DNA from: Lentibacillus juripiscarius JCM 12147 | GTDB taxonomy: Bacteria > Bacillota > Bacilli > Bacillales_D > Amphibacillaceae | Length of the DNA stretch: 61,578 nt | NCBI GenBank assembly: GCA_001311805.1 | Contig: BBCA01000014.1 | Location: 1-61,578, forward strand | Direction of reading: 5' to 3' | Part shown: positions 25,937-37,141 of the stretch, piece after piece | How the letters are laid out: each line of letters begins with the position of its first letter | Position numbering within the stretch: the first letter of the stretch is position 1 | Notes under the pieces: model-generated | What the model was told of the DNA's origin: nothing | The model's input: the letters and a program-made list of their open reading frames with translations, nothing else | Database searches by the model: none | Position numbers and translations under genes: made by a program

Positions 25937-27598
25937 ATGAATTGGAAAAATTTAACAATAACCATCATAATGTTCTTGATCATTGCCGGAACGCTTGCAG
26001 CCTGCGGTGGAGGAAGCAGTGACGAAGCAAACGGCAAAAGCGCAAGTTCTGATAAAGAGGATGGAAAAGAAAAACTGGCCGATAAACAAGAACTGACTGT
26101 AAATATTGCAACAGAGCCACCGGCGCTGCACCCGCAGAAGGCGACCGATACAACATCAGCCGCTGTGCTTGATCAGATTTTCGAAGGGCTGACTCGTGTT
26201 AATCAGGAGGGCGAAGTAAAGAATGCAATGGCGTCAGATATCCAGATTTCGGATGACAAGAAAACGTACACGTTCACTATCCGTGACGATGCCAAATGGT
26301 CAAACGGTAACCCAGTAACAGCAAAGGATTTTGAATATGCGTGGAAGTGGATGCTTGATCCGAAAAGTACTGATACTGATTTTGCTTACTATCTTTACCC
26401 GATTAAAAACGCGGAAAAGGCTAAAACCGGCGAAGTTTCGCTTGATAAAGTCGGGGTTACTGCCATAGATGACCAACGCTGGTTGTGGATCTGAAGCAGC
26501 CAACGCCATACTTTCTGCAGTTAACAGCCCACTTTTCCTTTTATCCGGTAAACCAAAAGGTGGCTCAGGCGAACTCGGATTGGGCGTCTGATGCAGGTGA
26601 AAAAATTTGTCACCAATGGACCATTTCTTTTGGAGTCGTGGAAACATAAAGACGAAATTGTTTTAAAGAAGAATCCTGATTATTGGGATGCTGAGACTGT
26701 CAATCTGGAAACCATAAATATGCTGATGGTAAATGATCCGAATACTGAACTATCAATGTATGAAAGTGGCGAATTGGACTGGGCTGGCGATCCAACCGGA
26801 ACAATTCCATTATCAGCCATTCCGTCACTAAAACAATCGGATAAGCTGAATGTTTCACCATTAGCCGGTACGTACTACATTGAATTTAACACTAAACAAG
26901 AACCATACAATAATAAAAATATCCGTAAAGCACTTTCGATGGCAATCGACCGGAAAGCAATTGTCAAGAGCATTACCAAAGGCGGTCAAAAGCCGGCGAT
27001 GGCGTTAGTCCCACCGGTTATTTGGGAAGAAAATGAACAAGGCTACTTTAAAGATAACCATGTTAAAAAAGCAAAAAAACTGCTGCAAAAGGGGTTGGAA
27101 GAAGAAGGACTGGATAAGTTGCCGGAACTGATCTTCAGCTTCAACACCAATGAATCGCACAAAGCTATTGCCCAGGCGCTGCAGGATATGTGGAAGGAAA
27201 AGCTGGGAATTGACGTAAAACTTGAGAATAAGGAATGGAATGTCTATCTAGATTCACTAAGTGAAGGAAATTTTGAAATGGGCCGCATGGGTTGGCTAGG
27301 GAGTATTAAAGATGCTACTAACTTCCTAGATATGTATGAGACGACAGAAAGTAATAATTATACGGGATGGGAAGATGAAGAGTACCAATCTTTGATGGAA
27401 CAAGCAAGGAAGGAAACGGATTACCAAGCCAGAAAAGAACTGCTGCGGCAGGCAGAACAGATTCTCATGGAGGATATGCCGATTGCACCAATTTATTTCT
27501 ACACAAACGTGTGGCTGAACAAAGACTATGTAAAGAACATTAAGGTATCGTCACTTGGCGGTGTACAGTACAAATGGGGATATATTGCAGAACATTGA
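25937..27598 (+). CDS. Peptide ABC transporter substrate-binding lipoprotein (OppA-like), frameshifted
   Basis: Extracytoplasmic solute-binding protein of about 553 residues, anchored by a lipid. The signal sequence ends in the lipobox LAAC (Cys 23) and a Gly/Ser/Asp-rich linker follows. The SBP family 5 core is clear: VNIATEPPALHPQ, FTIRDDAKWSNGNPVTAKDFEYAW and TNGPFLL. ATG 25937 follows AGGGAGG. An A is lost near 26476 (repair gives DDQTLVVDLKQPTPYF) and one A is extra near 26602 (repair gives GEKFVTNGPF). No permease or ATPase genes are next to it, so it must use components encoded elsewhere. A terminator follows. Confidence 0.9.
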
Positions 27599-27630
27599 TG
27601 ATACGGAAGGCTAAATTAATAACGATTTAA

Positions 27631-27668
27631 AAAACCTGAACCCTTTTGAAAGGGGGTTCAGGTTTTAC
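27631..27668 (+). terminator. Terminator after the OppA-like gene
   Basis: AAAACCTGAACCC / GGGTTCAGGTTTT with T-run; it also covers the end of the convergent gene. Confidence 0.85.
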
Positions 27669-29052
27669 TTATCATCAATAAGGAAATACTGATCCGGGCC
27701 ATAGCCGACTGCTTCTGCTATATACGGGGTGGTTGGGTCTGAAGCTGTTTCCTGAATGTCATCTACTATAACAGTGAATTTCCACTCATCACCATAATCA
27801 TATAAGTACAAAAACGCTGTCCGCAATAGAGCCCGACAGAACCAATCATCGTTTCAGCTGCATTTGGTTTCCCCGACCGATCATCTGGTGAAACAATGCA
27901 TGATTTGGACCATTTCCTTCCATCCATAAAAATGAGTAAAGGTGGTCGTCATCAAACTGAAAGGCTCTAATAATCACCTTATGTAAGTCATCCATAGTAT
28001 GTTTTGCAGATAATACGATTTTCCGCCATGCAATGTCGTCAAAAGCCACTTTAAAAGTGTGCACTCCATTTGTAAAGTTCTGTTCCATCCTGGGCAACGA
28101 TTTGTTCAAATCACTTTTTGAAAACAGGGTTGCAAAGGCTTGATGAAAAGGCTGTGGTCGTTGGTCCTTCGTTTTGATTAAACCGTCATTTTCTTCAGGC
28201 AGTGTGGATCCCGGTATTGGGTTAACCTCACCGTACTCTTGTCTTAGTGGAATATTCCAAATAAGGAGGTTTCTGGATTTCATTAAAATAGGAAGCATGT
28301 TTATACCAAAGTCCGTCAATGTTAACGACTTTGCAAAATAGCTGTTTTTCTTTTTAAAATAATCAATTTTTACCTGGTCTTTTTCGCAAATCCATAGACC
28401 GAACCATTCGAAATAAAGAAGAAAATAATTCCAATCAAAGATGAGGTTCGCAACTAACGTTTCTTTATCCAGTTGCAAGCAAAAATCTGACTTCTTATCT
28501 AATAAATTTTCCACAATATCTGGTAGAATATAGTGAATACCAGTATGTTGTTTGTCCAAAAGCATTTCCCAATTTGCATTGGTCCAGAACGTTTCCAATA
28601 AAAGAAATATTTCTCCGTGTCAGTTAATTTCTGAAACGTGTTCCATCTTTCGGTCACCACTAAATGTAGCTTTTTAAATTTTCCAGCCTTCATTATCAGA
28701 TTACCACTTAAAGCAATGTGAAAGAAAAAGTGTATATATGGATAGTTCTGTTGCTGTGAATAGCTTGTTGCGTTTTCTGTCTTTATCGACATCCGGTCTT
28801 AATGGCGGGCAGATGTTTTTTCGAAATATATTCATTCGTATTTGTTAGGTGGATTTTATGTTGCTCAATATAATCCATAAATCGTTCAAAATCGGATACT
28901 AAGTGGATAGGAAATGTTTCTCTGTTAGCTTTCGTTGTTATTTGGTTAACCTGGGTATTTGGGCTTATTTGATCATTGGTATCCCCTAATAAACTCTCGA
29001 ATGACAATTGTTCTATGTGCCCATTATTACTTGAAGCAGAATAGTTTTGCAA
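27665..29052 (-). CDS. pRiA4b ORF-3-like (TnpR passenger family) protein, frameshifted
   Basis: A rebuilt protein of about 460 residues. The C-terminal part has the pRiA4b ORF-3 fold signature: TFKVAFDDIAWRKIVL, DDLHKVIIRAFQFDDDHLYSF, then after a slip near 27840 FLYLYDYGDEWKFTVIV. The N-terminal and middle parts lie in two further frames joined near 28790 and 28585. TTG 29052 follows GGGGGG. Such proteins are often found near mobile elements, but no transposase is present here. The biochemical role is unknown. The middle 200 residues match nothing that I recognise. Confidence 0.7.
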
Positions 29053-29269
29053 AAAAGTCCCCCCTTATTAGTTAAATTATATAACAGGTGAAGCTTAAAA
29101 ACTATATATTCTATCTAAACCTGATTCTATTTTGATTTTGTATTAATGTATACGCAAAAATGAACAAGTGCTAATTTCGACAATGATGCGCCGGAACTGG
29201 CAATTTTGTCTGGAAACTGGATGATAATGTATAATGGTTGAAAAGCGCATTAAATGGGAGGTAATACGT

Positions 29270-30097
29270 ATGATTGATAATCTTCAGGATACAGTGACAT
29301 TAAACAATGGCGTCCAAATGCCTGGGTTTGGCCTTGGCGTTTATAAGTCGAGGATGGACAAATGGCTGTTGATTCGGTCAAAGCCGCGCTAAAAACTGGC
29401 TACCGGAGCATTGATACGGCATCCTACTATCAAAATGAACGAGGCGTGGTCAGGGCATCCGGGAATCTGGTGTGCCAAGGGATGAGGTTTTTGTAACGTC
29501 CAAGTTGGAATGATGAGCAGGGGTATGACAGTACATTACAGGCGTTTGAGTCAAGTCTAGAAAAGCTTGGCTTGGACTATTTGGATTTGTACTTAATTCA
29601 TTGGCCGGTAAAAGGTAAGTTCAAGGAGACATGGAAGGCAATGGAAAAGCTATATCAAGAAGGAAAAGTGCGTGCAATTGGTGTTAGTAATTTCCACGTT
29701 CATCATTTGCAGGATTTGATGAATGATGCCAATGTCAAGCCGGTCATTGACCAGGTTGAGTACCATCCACATTTGACACAGGAAAAGCTGAGGGCATTTT
29801 GTGAGCAGGAGGACATTCAGCTGGAAGCCTGGTCACCATTGAAACGGGGACGCATTCTGGATGAACCGGTGATCACGGACATTGCCGCAAAATATAATAA
29901 CGTCTGCACAGGTTATTCTGCGCTGGGACATTCAGAACTATGTTGTTACAATCCCCAAATCAACCCATGAGGAGCGCATCAGGGAAAATACGGATGTTTT
30001 TGATTTTGAACTGACTGAAGAGGAGATGAGACAGATCAACAGCCTGAACAAAAACGACCGCGCAGGTTCCAATCCGGATAATTTTGATAAAGTTTAA
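29270..30097 (+). CDS. Aldo/keto reductase, frameshifted
   Basis: NADPH-dependent aldehyde reductase of the AKR superfamily (YvgN/YtbE-like), about 276 residues. Landmarks: [15 protein letters not shown], the catalytic region [11 protein letters not shown], the Lys in [24 protein letters not shown] and [10 protein letters not shown], which binds the cofactor phosphate. GGGAGG precedes ATG 29270. Small indels near 29355, 29450, 29505 and 29910 break it. It probably detoxifies reactive aldehydes such as methylglyoxal. A terminator follows directly. Confidence 0.88.
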
Positions 30098-30128
30098 AAA
30101 GAACAGATACAATCTATCTGTTCTTTTT
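30096..30128 (+). terminator. Terminator after the aldo/keto reductase
   Basis: AAAAAGAACAGAT / ATCTGTTCTTTTT, 13-bp perfect stem. Confidence 0.85.
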
Positions 30129-30293
30129 AAATAGCTTTTCACATCCGCTATATTGTAAATTCAATGTTGAGAAATATTTTAGTTTTCCCATTTACTATTT
30201 TTCTATTTAAATCGAGTAATTTCGACTATATAATATATGCAGCATAAAATGTTAGATTTCAGAATATTATTTACAAAAAGAGAGGAGTATTAG

Positions 30294-31849
30294 ATGGGGA
30301 AAGAAAAGAAAGGAATCTTTCAGCGTTTTTGGATGGGATTGAGTTTATCGGTAATAAACTTCCTCACCCAATTACACTGTTTGCCATTTTAGCGCTGATT
30401 GTTCTTATACTTTCAGCTGCCTTACAGCCATTAGACATCAGTGTGGAACATCCCGGCGAGGATGGTGAAATGGTCGAGATTAAAAATCTATTGAATGCGG
30501 AAGGGCTGCAATATATTTTTGGCAGTATGACGGATAACTTTATAGGGTTTGCGCCACTTGGGGTTGTTCTTGTAACTATGCTTGGCATCGGTGTTGCTGA
30601 GCGGACAGGCCTTATTAGTGCATTGCTTAGAGGTTTCGTTTTATCAGTGCCGAGGCGTTTCATTACGGTAGGACTTGTGTTTGCAGGGGTTATGTCCAGT
30701 GTGGCGTCTGATGCTGGTTATGTAGTGCTGCCACCGCTTGGTGCTCTTATCTTTGCGGCGATGGGCAGACATCCACTGGCAGGTTTGGCTGCCGCTTTTG
30801 CAGGTGTATCCGCTGGCTTCAGTGCGAACCTCGTTTTGTCAGGTACCGATGTGATGCTTGGGGAACTGACTATTGCTGCGGCGTCGGTGATTGATCCGGC
30901 ATACGCCGAAAACATGAATATTGCGATGAACTGGTTCTTTATTGCTGCGTCAGTATTTGTTCTGACAGCAATCGGAACGTGGGTAACAGAACGTATTGTT
31001 GCTCCGCGCCTCGGTGAATACAAAGGGGAAAATACAGATGAAGACGTCAGCCAGGATCAGCTTGAAGGACTGAAGCCAATTGAAAAGAAAGGGCTGATTT
31101 GGTCCGGGTTGTCGCTTGCAGTTGGACTTGTGTTGACAGCGTTGCTTATTTTGCCAGAAAATGCGCCGTTGCGGGGTACAGAAGGCAATTACATGGACCA
31201 GATTATTCAGTCGCCATTTATGAGTTCACTAGTACCGATTATTGCGATTCTGTTTTTTATCCCTGGATTTGTGTACGGCAAGGTCACGAAAGTTATCCGC
31301 AATGATAAAGATGTTGCGGCACAAATGTCCGATACGATGGCTTCGATGGGGATGTTTATTGTCCTGGCTTTTACTGCCGGTCAATTTGTGGAGTACTTTA
31401 ATGAAACCAATATGGGCACGGTGCTTGGTGTGTATGGAGCGGAACTTTTAGATAGTGTCAATTTGACAGGCATTCCGCTAATCCTTATGTTTGTCCTGAT
31501 CACTGGTTTTATTAATCTATTCATTGGTAGTGCTTCAGCAAAGTGGGCGATGATGGCGCCGATTTTCGTGCCAATTATGATGCAGCTCGGCTACTCACCG
31601 GAACTGACACAGATGGCATACCGTGTAGCTGATTCATCGACCAATATTATTACACCGTTGATGACCTATTTTGCTGTGATTATCGCCTTTGCACAAAAGT
31701 ATGATAAGAAAATGGGAATCGGCACAATGATTTCCGTCATGCTGCCATATTCGCTGTTCTTCCTAATTGGCTGGACCATCATGCTCGTTGTATGGATGCT
31801 GCTGGGCATTGATCTTGGCCCAGGTTCTCCGATCATTTATAATGGCTAG
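30294..31849 (+). CDS. AbgT-family transporter (1 of 2), start frameshifted
   Basis: Membrane carrier of about 518 residues in the AbgT (p-aminobenzoyl-glutamate) family; members take up PABA-glutamate or export sulfonamide-like compounds. ATG 30294 follows AGAGGAG; one T is lost near 30328, and repair gives FQRFLDGIEFIGNKLPHP, the usual opening. Family motifs are ASDAGYVVLPPL, GRHPLAGLAAAFAGVSAGFSAN and YRVADSSTNIITPLM. It stands alone between two terminator-like hairpins. The paralogue at 57193 shares all three motifs. Confidence 0.9.
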
Positions 31850-31853
31850 ATAA

Positions 31854-31892
31854 ATAGAAATCCTCTCATGCTAATTAATGAGAGATTTCTAT
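31854..31892. terminator. Hairpin between convergent AbgT and YitT genes
   Basis: ATAGAAATCCTCTCAT pairs with ATGAGAGATTTCTAT with one bulge. T-runs are weak on both sides, so termination is likely but not certain. Confidence 0.55.
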
Positions 31893-31901
31893 TACCTTCC
31901 T

Positions 31902-32727
31902 TTATACCCTTTCCGGAAAAATTTCCTGGACTGGGTGGACGGTCACATAGGCGTTCGGATCGATATCAAGGACAATTTTTCGAAACGGTACAATTTCATA
32001 TCTGCTGATAACCAGGTAAAGTACTTCCCGCTGTGATTGGGTATAGCCGCCTCTTCCTTCCAGCACCGTAATTCCGCGCGCCATTTTGTTGGTGACGGCT
32101 TCCATAACCTCATCCGGCGAACTGGATATAATGATGGCCGCTGTTCGTTCGTTGGCACCTTCCACGACGACATCAATCACTTTGGCACCTACATAGACGG
32201 AAATAAGCGTATACATCGCCCGCTCCTGCCCGATGATAAAAGCCGATCCCGCAATTACCGCAATGTCGATGACGAGCATTCCTTTCCCGATTGTCCAGCC
32301 GAACAGCTGGCTGGCAAGCCGGGCCAGAATTGCCGACCCACCGGATGTGCCGCCTGCCCGGAAAATGAGACCGAGGCCAAGCCCGACGGACAGCCCTGCG
32401 AACAATGCAGCCAGCAGCATATCATCGTTAATGTTCTCGCCCCAGCTAACCGTAATGTGCAGAAAGAATGAGGAAAAGATGATTGCAATAATCGTATAAA
32501 TGGTCACACGTTTTTTCAAACAGTTTATAGCCAACCGCAACAAGTGCCGTGTTCAGGACAAAGTTGACCGTACCCGGCGACCAGTCGAACAAATAGTGAG
32601 CAACAATCGTTACCCCAATGACGCCACCTTCCGACAGCCGATTGGGAATCGCAAAATAGTTACGCCGATGGCAAAAATAAAACCCCCCGATGATAATCAT
32701 GAAAATGTCTTTTACAGTTTGATTCAT
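31902..32727 (-). CDS. YitT-family membrane protein (DUF2179), frameshifted
   Basis: An integral membrane protein of about 277 residues: six helices followed by a cytoplasmic DUF2179 domain. FRAGGTSGGSAILARL is the family's glycine-rich membrane motif; RGITVLEGRGGYTQSQREVLYLVISRYE is split over the soluble domain. GGGAGGT precedes ATG 32727. Slips near 32675 (repair gives GGFIFAIGVNYFAIPNRLSEGG) and near 32515 (repair gives KLFEKRVTIYTI) break the N-terminal part. The family is widespread in Bacilli with no settled function. Confidence 0.87.
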
Positions 32728-32844
32728 ATGCAACCTCCCTTCATGTGCATGCTCTCCCGTGCGATTTCAAAAATGGCAACTGCTGTCCATTATAACGAAA
32801 GGATGCTAGTTTGAGAAATGGATGCGGATTGATTTGGGCGGGAG

Positions 32845-33075
32845 ATGGAAAAGTCGCGCGACCCGGGCTGAAACTCGCGCGAAAATCGGAAAGTCGCGCG
32901 TCCCGGGCCGAAAACTCGCGCGAAAAACAAGAAGTCGTGCGAGCTGGGCTGAAACTCGCGCGAAAATCGGAAAGTCGCGCGAGCTGGGCTGAAACTCGCG
33001 CGAAAATCGGAAGTCGCGCGAGCTGGGCCAAAAACTCGCGCGAAAACCGATAAACTCGTGCGAGCCCACCCTCAA
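32845..33075. repeat. GC-rich minisatellite (CTCGCGCGA family), long array
   Basis: About five full units of 38-41 bases, each two half-units: AAAGTCGCGCGACCCGGGCTG and AAACTCGCGCGAAAATCGG. GAGCTGGGCTG replaces ACCCGGGCTG in later units. It is related to the array at 7786. No frame is credible. Similar half-unit lengths (about 20 bases) give roughly two helical turns. Confidence 0.8.
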
Positions 33076-33133
33076 CTCGTGCACCGGAGACTTGCCTCCA
33101 AGCAGCTGCCGCGCGAGAACGGCATCACAGCTA

Positions 33134-33174
33134 AAATAAAAAACAGCCGGGTATGCACGCAGCCCGGACTGTTT
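33134..33174 (-). terminator. Terminator of the PrpD-phosphosulfolactate synthase operon
   Basis: On the minus strand AAACAG-CCGGG stem pieces pair around a loop and are followed by a TTTTTTATTTT run, 25 bases past the stop. Confidence 0.75.
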
Positions 33175-33199
33175 AAGTTTTAATAGATAATATTCTCAT

Positions 33200-34024
33200 T
33201 TAATCGTTAAATGTTATGACACGGCCCCATAAGTCTTTCGTGCCCCAGATGCCGCGGCGCAGTACTTCCAGCTGTACAATCTGACTATGGTCGACAAACA
33301 CGTTGACTTCCGGGCCATAGTTTTTAATATACCATTCAAATACGTCCGGATCGGCCGCTTCGAACATAACGTTTTCTGTACCAAGCTCGCGAGCGAATTG
33401 GGTGGCGATACCCGTACGCCATGAGCTGACACTTTCGGTGATGCCTTCTGATTCAATCATCAGCATGTACGCGCCGGCATCTAGGCAGCGTTTGCCGACT
33501 TCGATTGCCTGAGACGGGTCGGTAATGCCTTCTGTTTCGTTTTGTTCGACGGTGTTGGTGCCGCCCGCCCCGAATTGAACGCCAATTTCCGGTTTAGCAA
33601 GCAGGCCAGCTTTTTGCACTTTTTCGACGAGACGGACAATGTCATCGGTCGGCATGGTAATGAATCCGGTCGAAATTTCGATAATGTCGAAGCCGATGCG
33701 CTTACATTCACTGATATAGTGGTCGACTGCTTCAGGTCCTTGTGTCAGCACGGTTTCCATGAATCCACCTGTGGAGACTTTGACGTCGTAGTCATGGGCC
33801 ATGTCCAGCAGTTCACGCAGTTTATCTTCCGGATATAGCGTAAATGCGCCGCCAGAAAACTTGAGAATATCGATATAATCGCCCATTGTTTCCAGAATGT
33901 CCCGCAAGTACTGTTTGCCCATAACGGCATAGTATGGGCCGCGGATTTCGGTCATTCCTTTTGTACGTGGCTTTTCCTGGCGATTGTTCATCCGGATATT
34001 TTGAAATGCGCGCTGATTTGTCAT
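33200..34024 (-). CDS. Phosphosulfolactate synthase (ComA/YitD family)
   Basis: An intact 274-residue TIM-barrel protein. The archetype adds sulfite to phosphoenolpyruvate to give phosphosulfolactate, as in coenzyme M synthesis and in Bacillus sulfolactate formation. Typical stretches are DILKFSGGAFTLYP, KVSTGGFMETVL, PEIGVQFGAGGT, MIESEGIT and the C-terminal FVDHSQIVQLE. AAGGAGGATGATG precedes ATG 34024, which overlaps the PrpD stop (ATGA), so the two are coupled. The ComB phosphatase and other sulfolactate genes are not present. A different PEP or sulfite reaction is therefore possible in this setting. Confidence 0.85.
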   Translation of the reverse strand: MTNQRAFQNIRMNNRQEKPRTKGMTEIRGPYYAVMGKQYLRDILETMGDYIDILKFSGGAFTLYPEDKLRELLDMAHDYDVKVSTGGFMETVLTQGPEAVDHYISECKRIGFDIIEISTGFITMPTDDIVRLVEKVQKAGLLAKPEIGVQFGAGGTNTVEQNETEGITDPSQAIEVGKRCLDAGAYMLMIESEGITESVSSWRTGIATQFARELGTENVMFEAADPDVFEWYIKNYGPEVNVFVDHSQIVQLEVLRRGIWGTKDLWGRVITFND

Positions 34025-35411
34025 TTGTCATCATCCTCCTTGATTTTTACCTCACCAAGCAACTCGGTCAGGTCACGAATGTTCACATGTTCCAAATTTT
34101 TAATCGTATCGGCAATCCTGGCGGCAATCTTGCTGTCCATGCCGCTCGTCAGTTTATTATATTTCTCCATTAATACATCCCAGCTGGCTGGCTGTGTCGT
34201 AAAGCCCTGGTAGTCGCGTTTTCCATTTCAAAAACACTGCCATCGTGTGTTTCCAGTTCAATATGGCAGGCCATTTCGTCTGGAAAACGATTGCTGTATG
34301 CCTCGTTCGGCTGTACATCCACTTTTTGCAGCAATTTTTGGATATCGTCACGTGTGATTCGGTCTGGATCGTACTGTTCCGGCATAACCTGACCGTCCAG
34401 ATAAGCGGCGGCTAGCATATATGGCAGGGAATGGTCTGCTTCTTCTTTATAGCGAATCAGCTTTTTGCCGCCTTCTTCACCGCCGCCGATAATGTTGTAC
34501 GCGACGTCGAATGTTTTCAATCGAATAGCTTTAATATTTTCCGGCGCGATATTTTCTCGTTCGCGCAGTTCTAGCAGTCCCTCAATTGATGACTGGGAGT
34601 GAATTTCAGCGTTATATCGTTTAATGATTGTATCCGTAACACGTTCGAGATCCTCATCTTTCCAATCCAACTCAAACGCTCCGGCAATCGAATCCATGAA
34701 CCCTTTATTGCCTTCAAAGACTTCTCTAGGCCCGGTGATACCATATTTGGCAAGCATGGACGCATGGACCGCACCCATTGCTGTACTTGGATAAGCGAGT
34801 CCTTTCCAGTTTGATAATTCACCGGTTCTTGTTACACGGAGTGAATTATAACCGGTACCCACAATGGCTACCGCGTTGGCAATTTGTGTGCTGCTAAGTC
34901 CCATTGCCCGTGCTGCACCTGCAGCGGCACCGTATGCACCCTGCACGGTATGGTCAAATCCATGTTTGCGTACAGGCGCCACATCCGTCAGGCGGCACTG
35001 CACCTGATAGGCAATCGCTAGCGCCAGCAAAAAGTCACGTCCGTCCGCATTGGCTGTTTCGGCCGCAGCCATTACTGGTGCGATGTTGTCGGACGGATGC
35101 CCGGTTTCTTCCTTAGCAAGATAAGAATCATTGTAATCGAGATACCGGATAGCAGCACTGTTAAAAAATGTGCCGTAATCAGGTGTTGTTTTACCGCCGC
35201 CGATGAGCGTAACCAGCTCGGCACCGCCAATATCTTCCGTCATCCGGCGAATCTTTTCAACCGGTTCACTGCCAAGCGCCCCGATAGCAACACCGATGGA
35301 ATCAAGGACACGTCCCTTTAATGCTTCCTTTGCTTCGTCGGACAGGTCATCCCATCTTAAGTTGTGCGCCCAATCAGCGAGCTGTTCGACCATTGTATTT
35401 TGCTTTGACAA
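34021..35411 (-). CDS. MmgE/PrpD-family protein, frameshifted near the end
   Basis: About 463 residues of the 2-methylcitrate dehydratase/cis-aconitate decarboxylase superfamily. ETGHPSDNIAPVMAAAE holds the active-site His/Asp region, GAYGAAAGAARAMGLS and SSIEGLLELRE are also typical. TTG 35411 follows GGAGGTGATTCAC. A slip in the T-run near 34225 ends the frame early at 34170; the alternative frame gives RDYQGFTTQPASWDVL and then MEKYNKLTSGMDSK to a stop at 34021, the normal C-terminus. The stop overlaps the phosphosulfolactate synthase start. The substrate is probably a tricarboxylic acid; no propionate genes are nearby. Confidence 0.87.
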
Positions 35412-35670
35412 GTGAATCACCTCCAAATGATTTGGAAATGAAACCTCAGTGGCCACAAAGAGGAATCGGAAGGGGGATTAGTTCCTCCTTCAATTCTTAT
35501 AATACACCACTGGTGATAAAAATAAATTATTTAAATTTAATAAAACCGATATTAAAAAGTTATCAAAAGTGATAAGTTAGTTTTTAGAGCATGAATTCGT
35601 TGTAAGTGCTATGTACTTAATGGTTCATCTCAGGAATAAACTGATACTAACACGGTACGGGAGGGGTCTG

Positions 35671-36114
35671 ATGCGAAATGTGGTTCTGATAGTAATGGCT
35701 GCCGGGTTAGGCGTAACAATCTACCTGTTTTTATATACATCACCGGAGGAACGTGCAGCAGAAGTTGTTGAAACATTTTATACATATGAGCAGGATGGCG
35801 CCTTCTCCGATTCGTGGGCTATGTTTCATCCATTCATGCAGGAAAAATTTCCGAAAGGGCACTATTTGCAGGACCGTGCACACGTGTTCATGAACCATTT
35901 CGGTGTGACGACATTTTCGTTTACCGTCGGGGAGGCTGTCGAAATGAACAACTGGAAACCGGCCAAAGAGGCGGAACCGATGGATGAAGTATACAAAGTG
36001 CCAGTTTCCCAAATGTATAAAGGAAAATATGGGAATTTTACCCTGGTGCAGAATGTATTTGTGACGGAAGTAGATGGAGAATGGAAAGTACTTTGGGATT
36101 ATAAGAAGGGGTAG
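35671..36114 (+). CDS. Membrane-anchored hypothetical protein
   Basis: 147 residues: a single N-terminal membrane segment (VVLIVMAAGLGVTIYLFLY) and a soluble outer domain of about 115 residues with aromatic-rich strands (NFTLVQNVFVTEVDGEWKV), reminiscent of NTF2-like or DUF4878 extracellular folds. ATG 35671 follows GGGAGGGG; the longer upstream frame lacks a ribosome site. It stands alone. No catalytic motif is seen. Confidence 0.7.
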   Translation: MRNVVLIVMAAGLGVTIYLFLYTSPEERAAEVVETFYTYEQDGAFSDSWAMFHPFMQEKFPKGHYLQDRAHVFMNHFGVTTFSFTVGEAVEMNNWKPAKEAEPMDEVYKVPVSQMYKGKYGNFTLVQNVFVTEVDGEWKVLWDYKKG

Positions 36115-36362
36115 CGTTTGTCATACTTCTCTTTTTAAGTACACCGTTTTTAAGAAAACAATTTTTTATATACAATCGTTCCAACTTTAGAAAAAGTGTG
36201 GTGCTTTTTAGAAGTGGCATAACACCTTACACTTACCGGAAACGATTATATAAATAGAACCCCGATTCACGATGGGTGCCTATCATGTGACAACGATGCC
36301 TTTACGTGTTGGAGTGGAATGGAAGCTTATCAAAATGATGAAAACAAGGGAGCTGTTAAACG

Positions 36363-37038
36363 ATGGATGCAAAAGAAATGGCAAAAAACAAGCAGGGGAA
36401 GCTTCATTCCGGTTCATTGAAAACGGCATGACGATTGGTCTTGGTTCGGGTTCCACCGTTTATTGGATGATCCGAAAGCTTGGCGAGCATGTCTGCGATG
36501 GGCTAAACGTTGCAGGCATTCCATCATCAAGGCAGACGGAAGCGTGGGCGAAGGAATTCGGTGTTCCGCTTACGGATTTCTCCCAGACGCAAACGCTGGA
36601 TCTGGCCATTGATGGAGCGGACGAAGCTGATCAGTCATGGAATCTGACAAAGGTGGCGGTGGTGCACTTGTCCGGGAAAAAATCATCGCAGCAGCCGCAG
36701 AACAATTTGTCGTTATAGTCGACGAATCGAAACTCGTGGACCAGCTTGGGGCATTTCCGCTCCCGGTGGAAGTGCTGCCGTTCGGCTGGGAGGTAACGGC
36801 AGAGCGCATTGCCAATTTGGGTGCCAAGCCGGTCGTGCGTCAAAATAATGGGAGCCTGTTCACTTCTGACAATGGAAACTATATTCTCGATTGTGACTTT
36901 GGCACCATCCATGAACCAGCAGCACTGCATCAGCAGCTGAAGCAGCTTGTTGGTGTGGTGGAAACCGGAATTTTTGCCGGCATGGCGGACAAGCTGCTCG
37001 TTGGTCACCCGGATGGTGTGGACATTCGTGACAGCTGA
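36363..37038 (+). CDS. rpiA: Ribose-5-phosphate isomerase A, frameshifted
   Basis: Interconverts ribose-5-phosphate and ribulose-5-phosphate; about 226 residues. The phosphate motif GLGSGSTVYW, the catalytic AIDGADEAD and KGGGGALVREK are all visible. GGGAG precedes ATG 36363. An A is lost in the run at about 36383 (repair gives EMAKKQAGEASFRF) and another slip near 36640 separates the GGGGA motif. It lies just upstream of the LevR-type activator and the PTS operon. Either it is the housekeeping gene or it serves the sugar imported there. Confidence 0.9.
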
Positions 37039-37141
37039 CGGACAGCAAGAAGCGGCCGGTCCAAGGCATGATTTTTCCTGTGTTCCTGCTAGAATAAAAT
37101 AGGAAGTATAAATTAGCGGAAAAATGAGGTTACACATACAC

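Noticed and set aside
32741..33084. Arg/Ser-rich frames (SREFQPSSRDF, LARLSDFRASF) across the GC-rich minisatellite
   Set aside because: They follow from the repeat unit, exist in several frames and on both strands, and lack ribosome sites.
34021..34170. A 49-codon gene coupled to both PrpD (TAATG) and phosphosulfolactate synthase (ATGA), apparently a novel small protein
   Set aside because: Reading further upstream in the same frame gives RDYQGFTTQPASWDVL, the normal PrpD C-terminal region. It is the tail of PrpD after a homopolymer slip.
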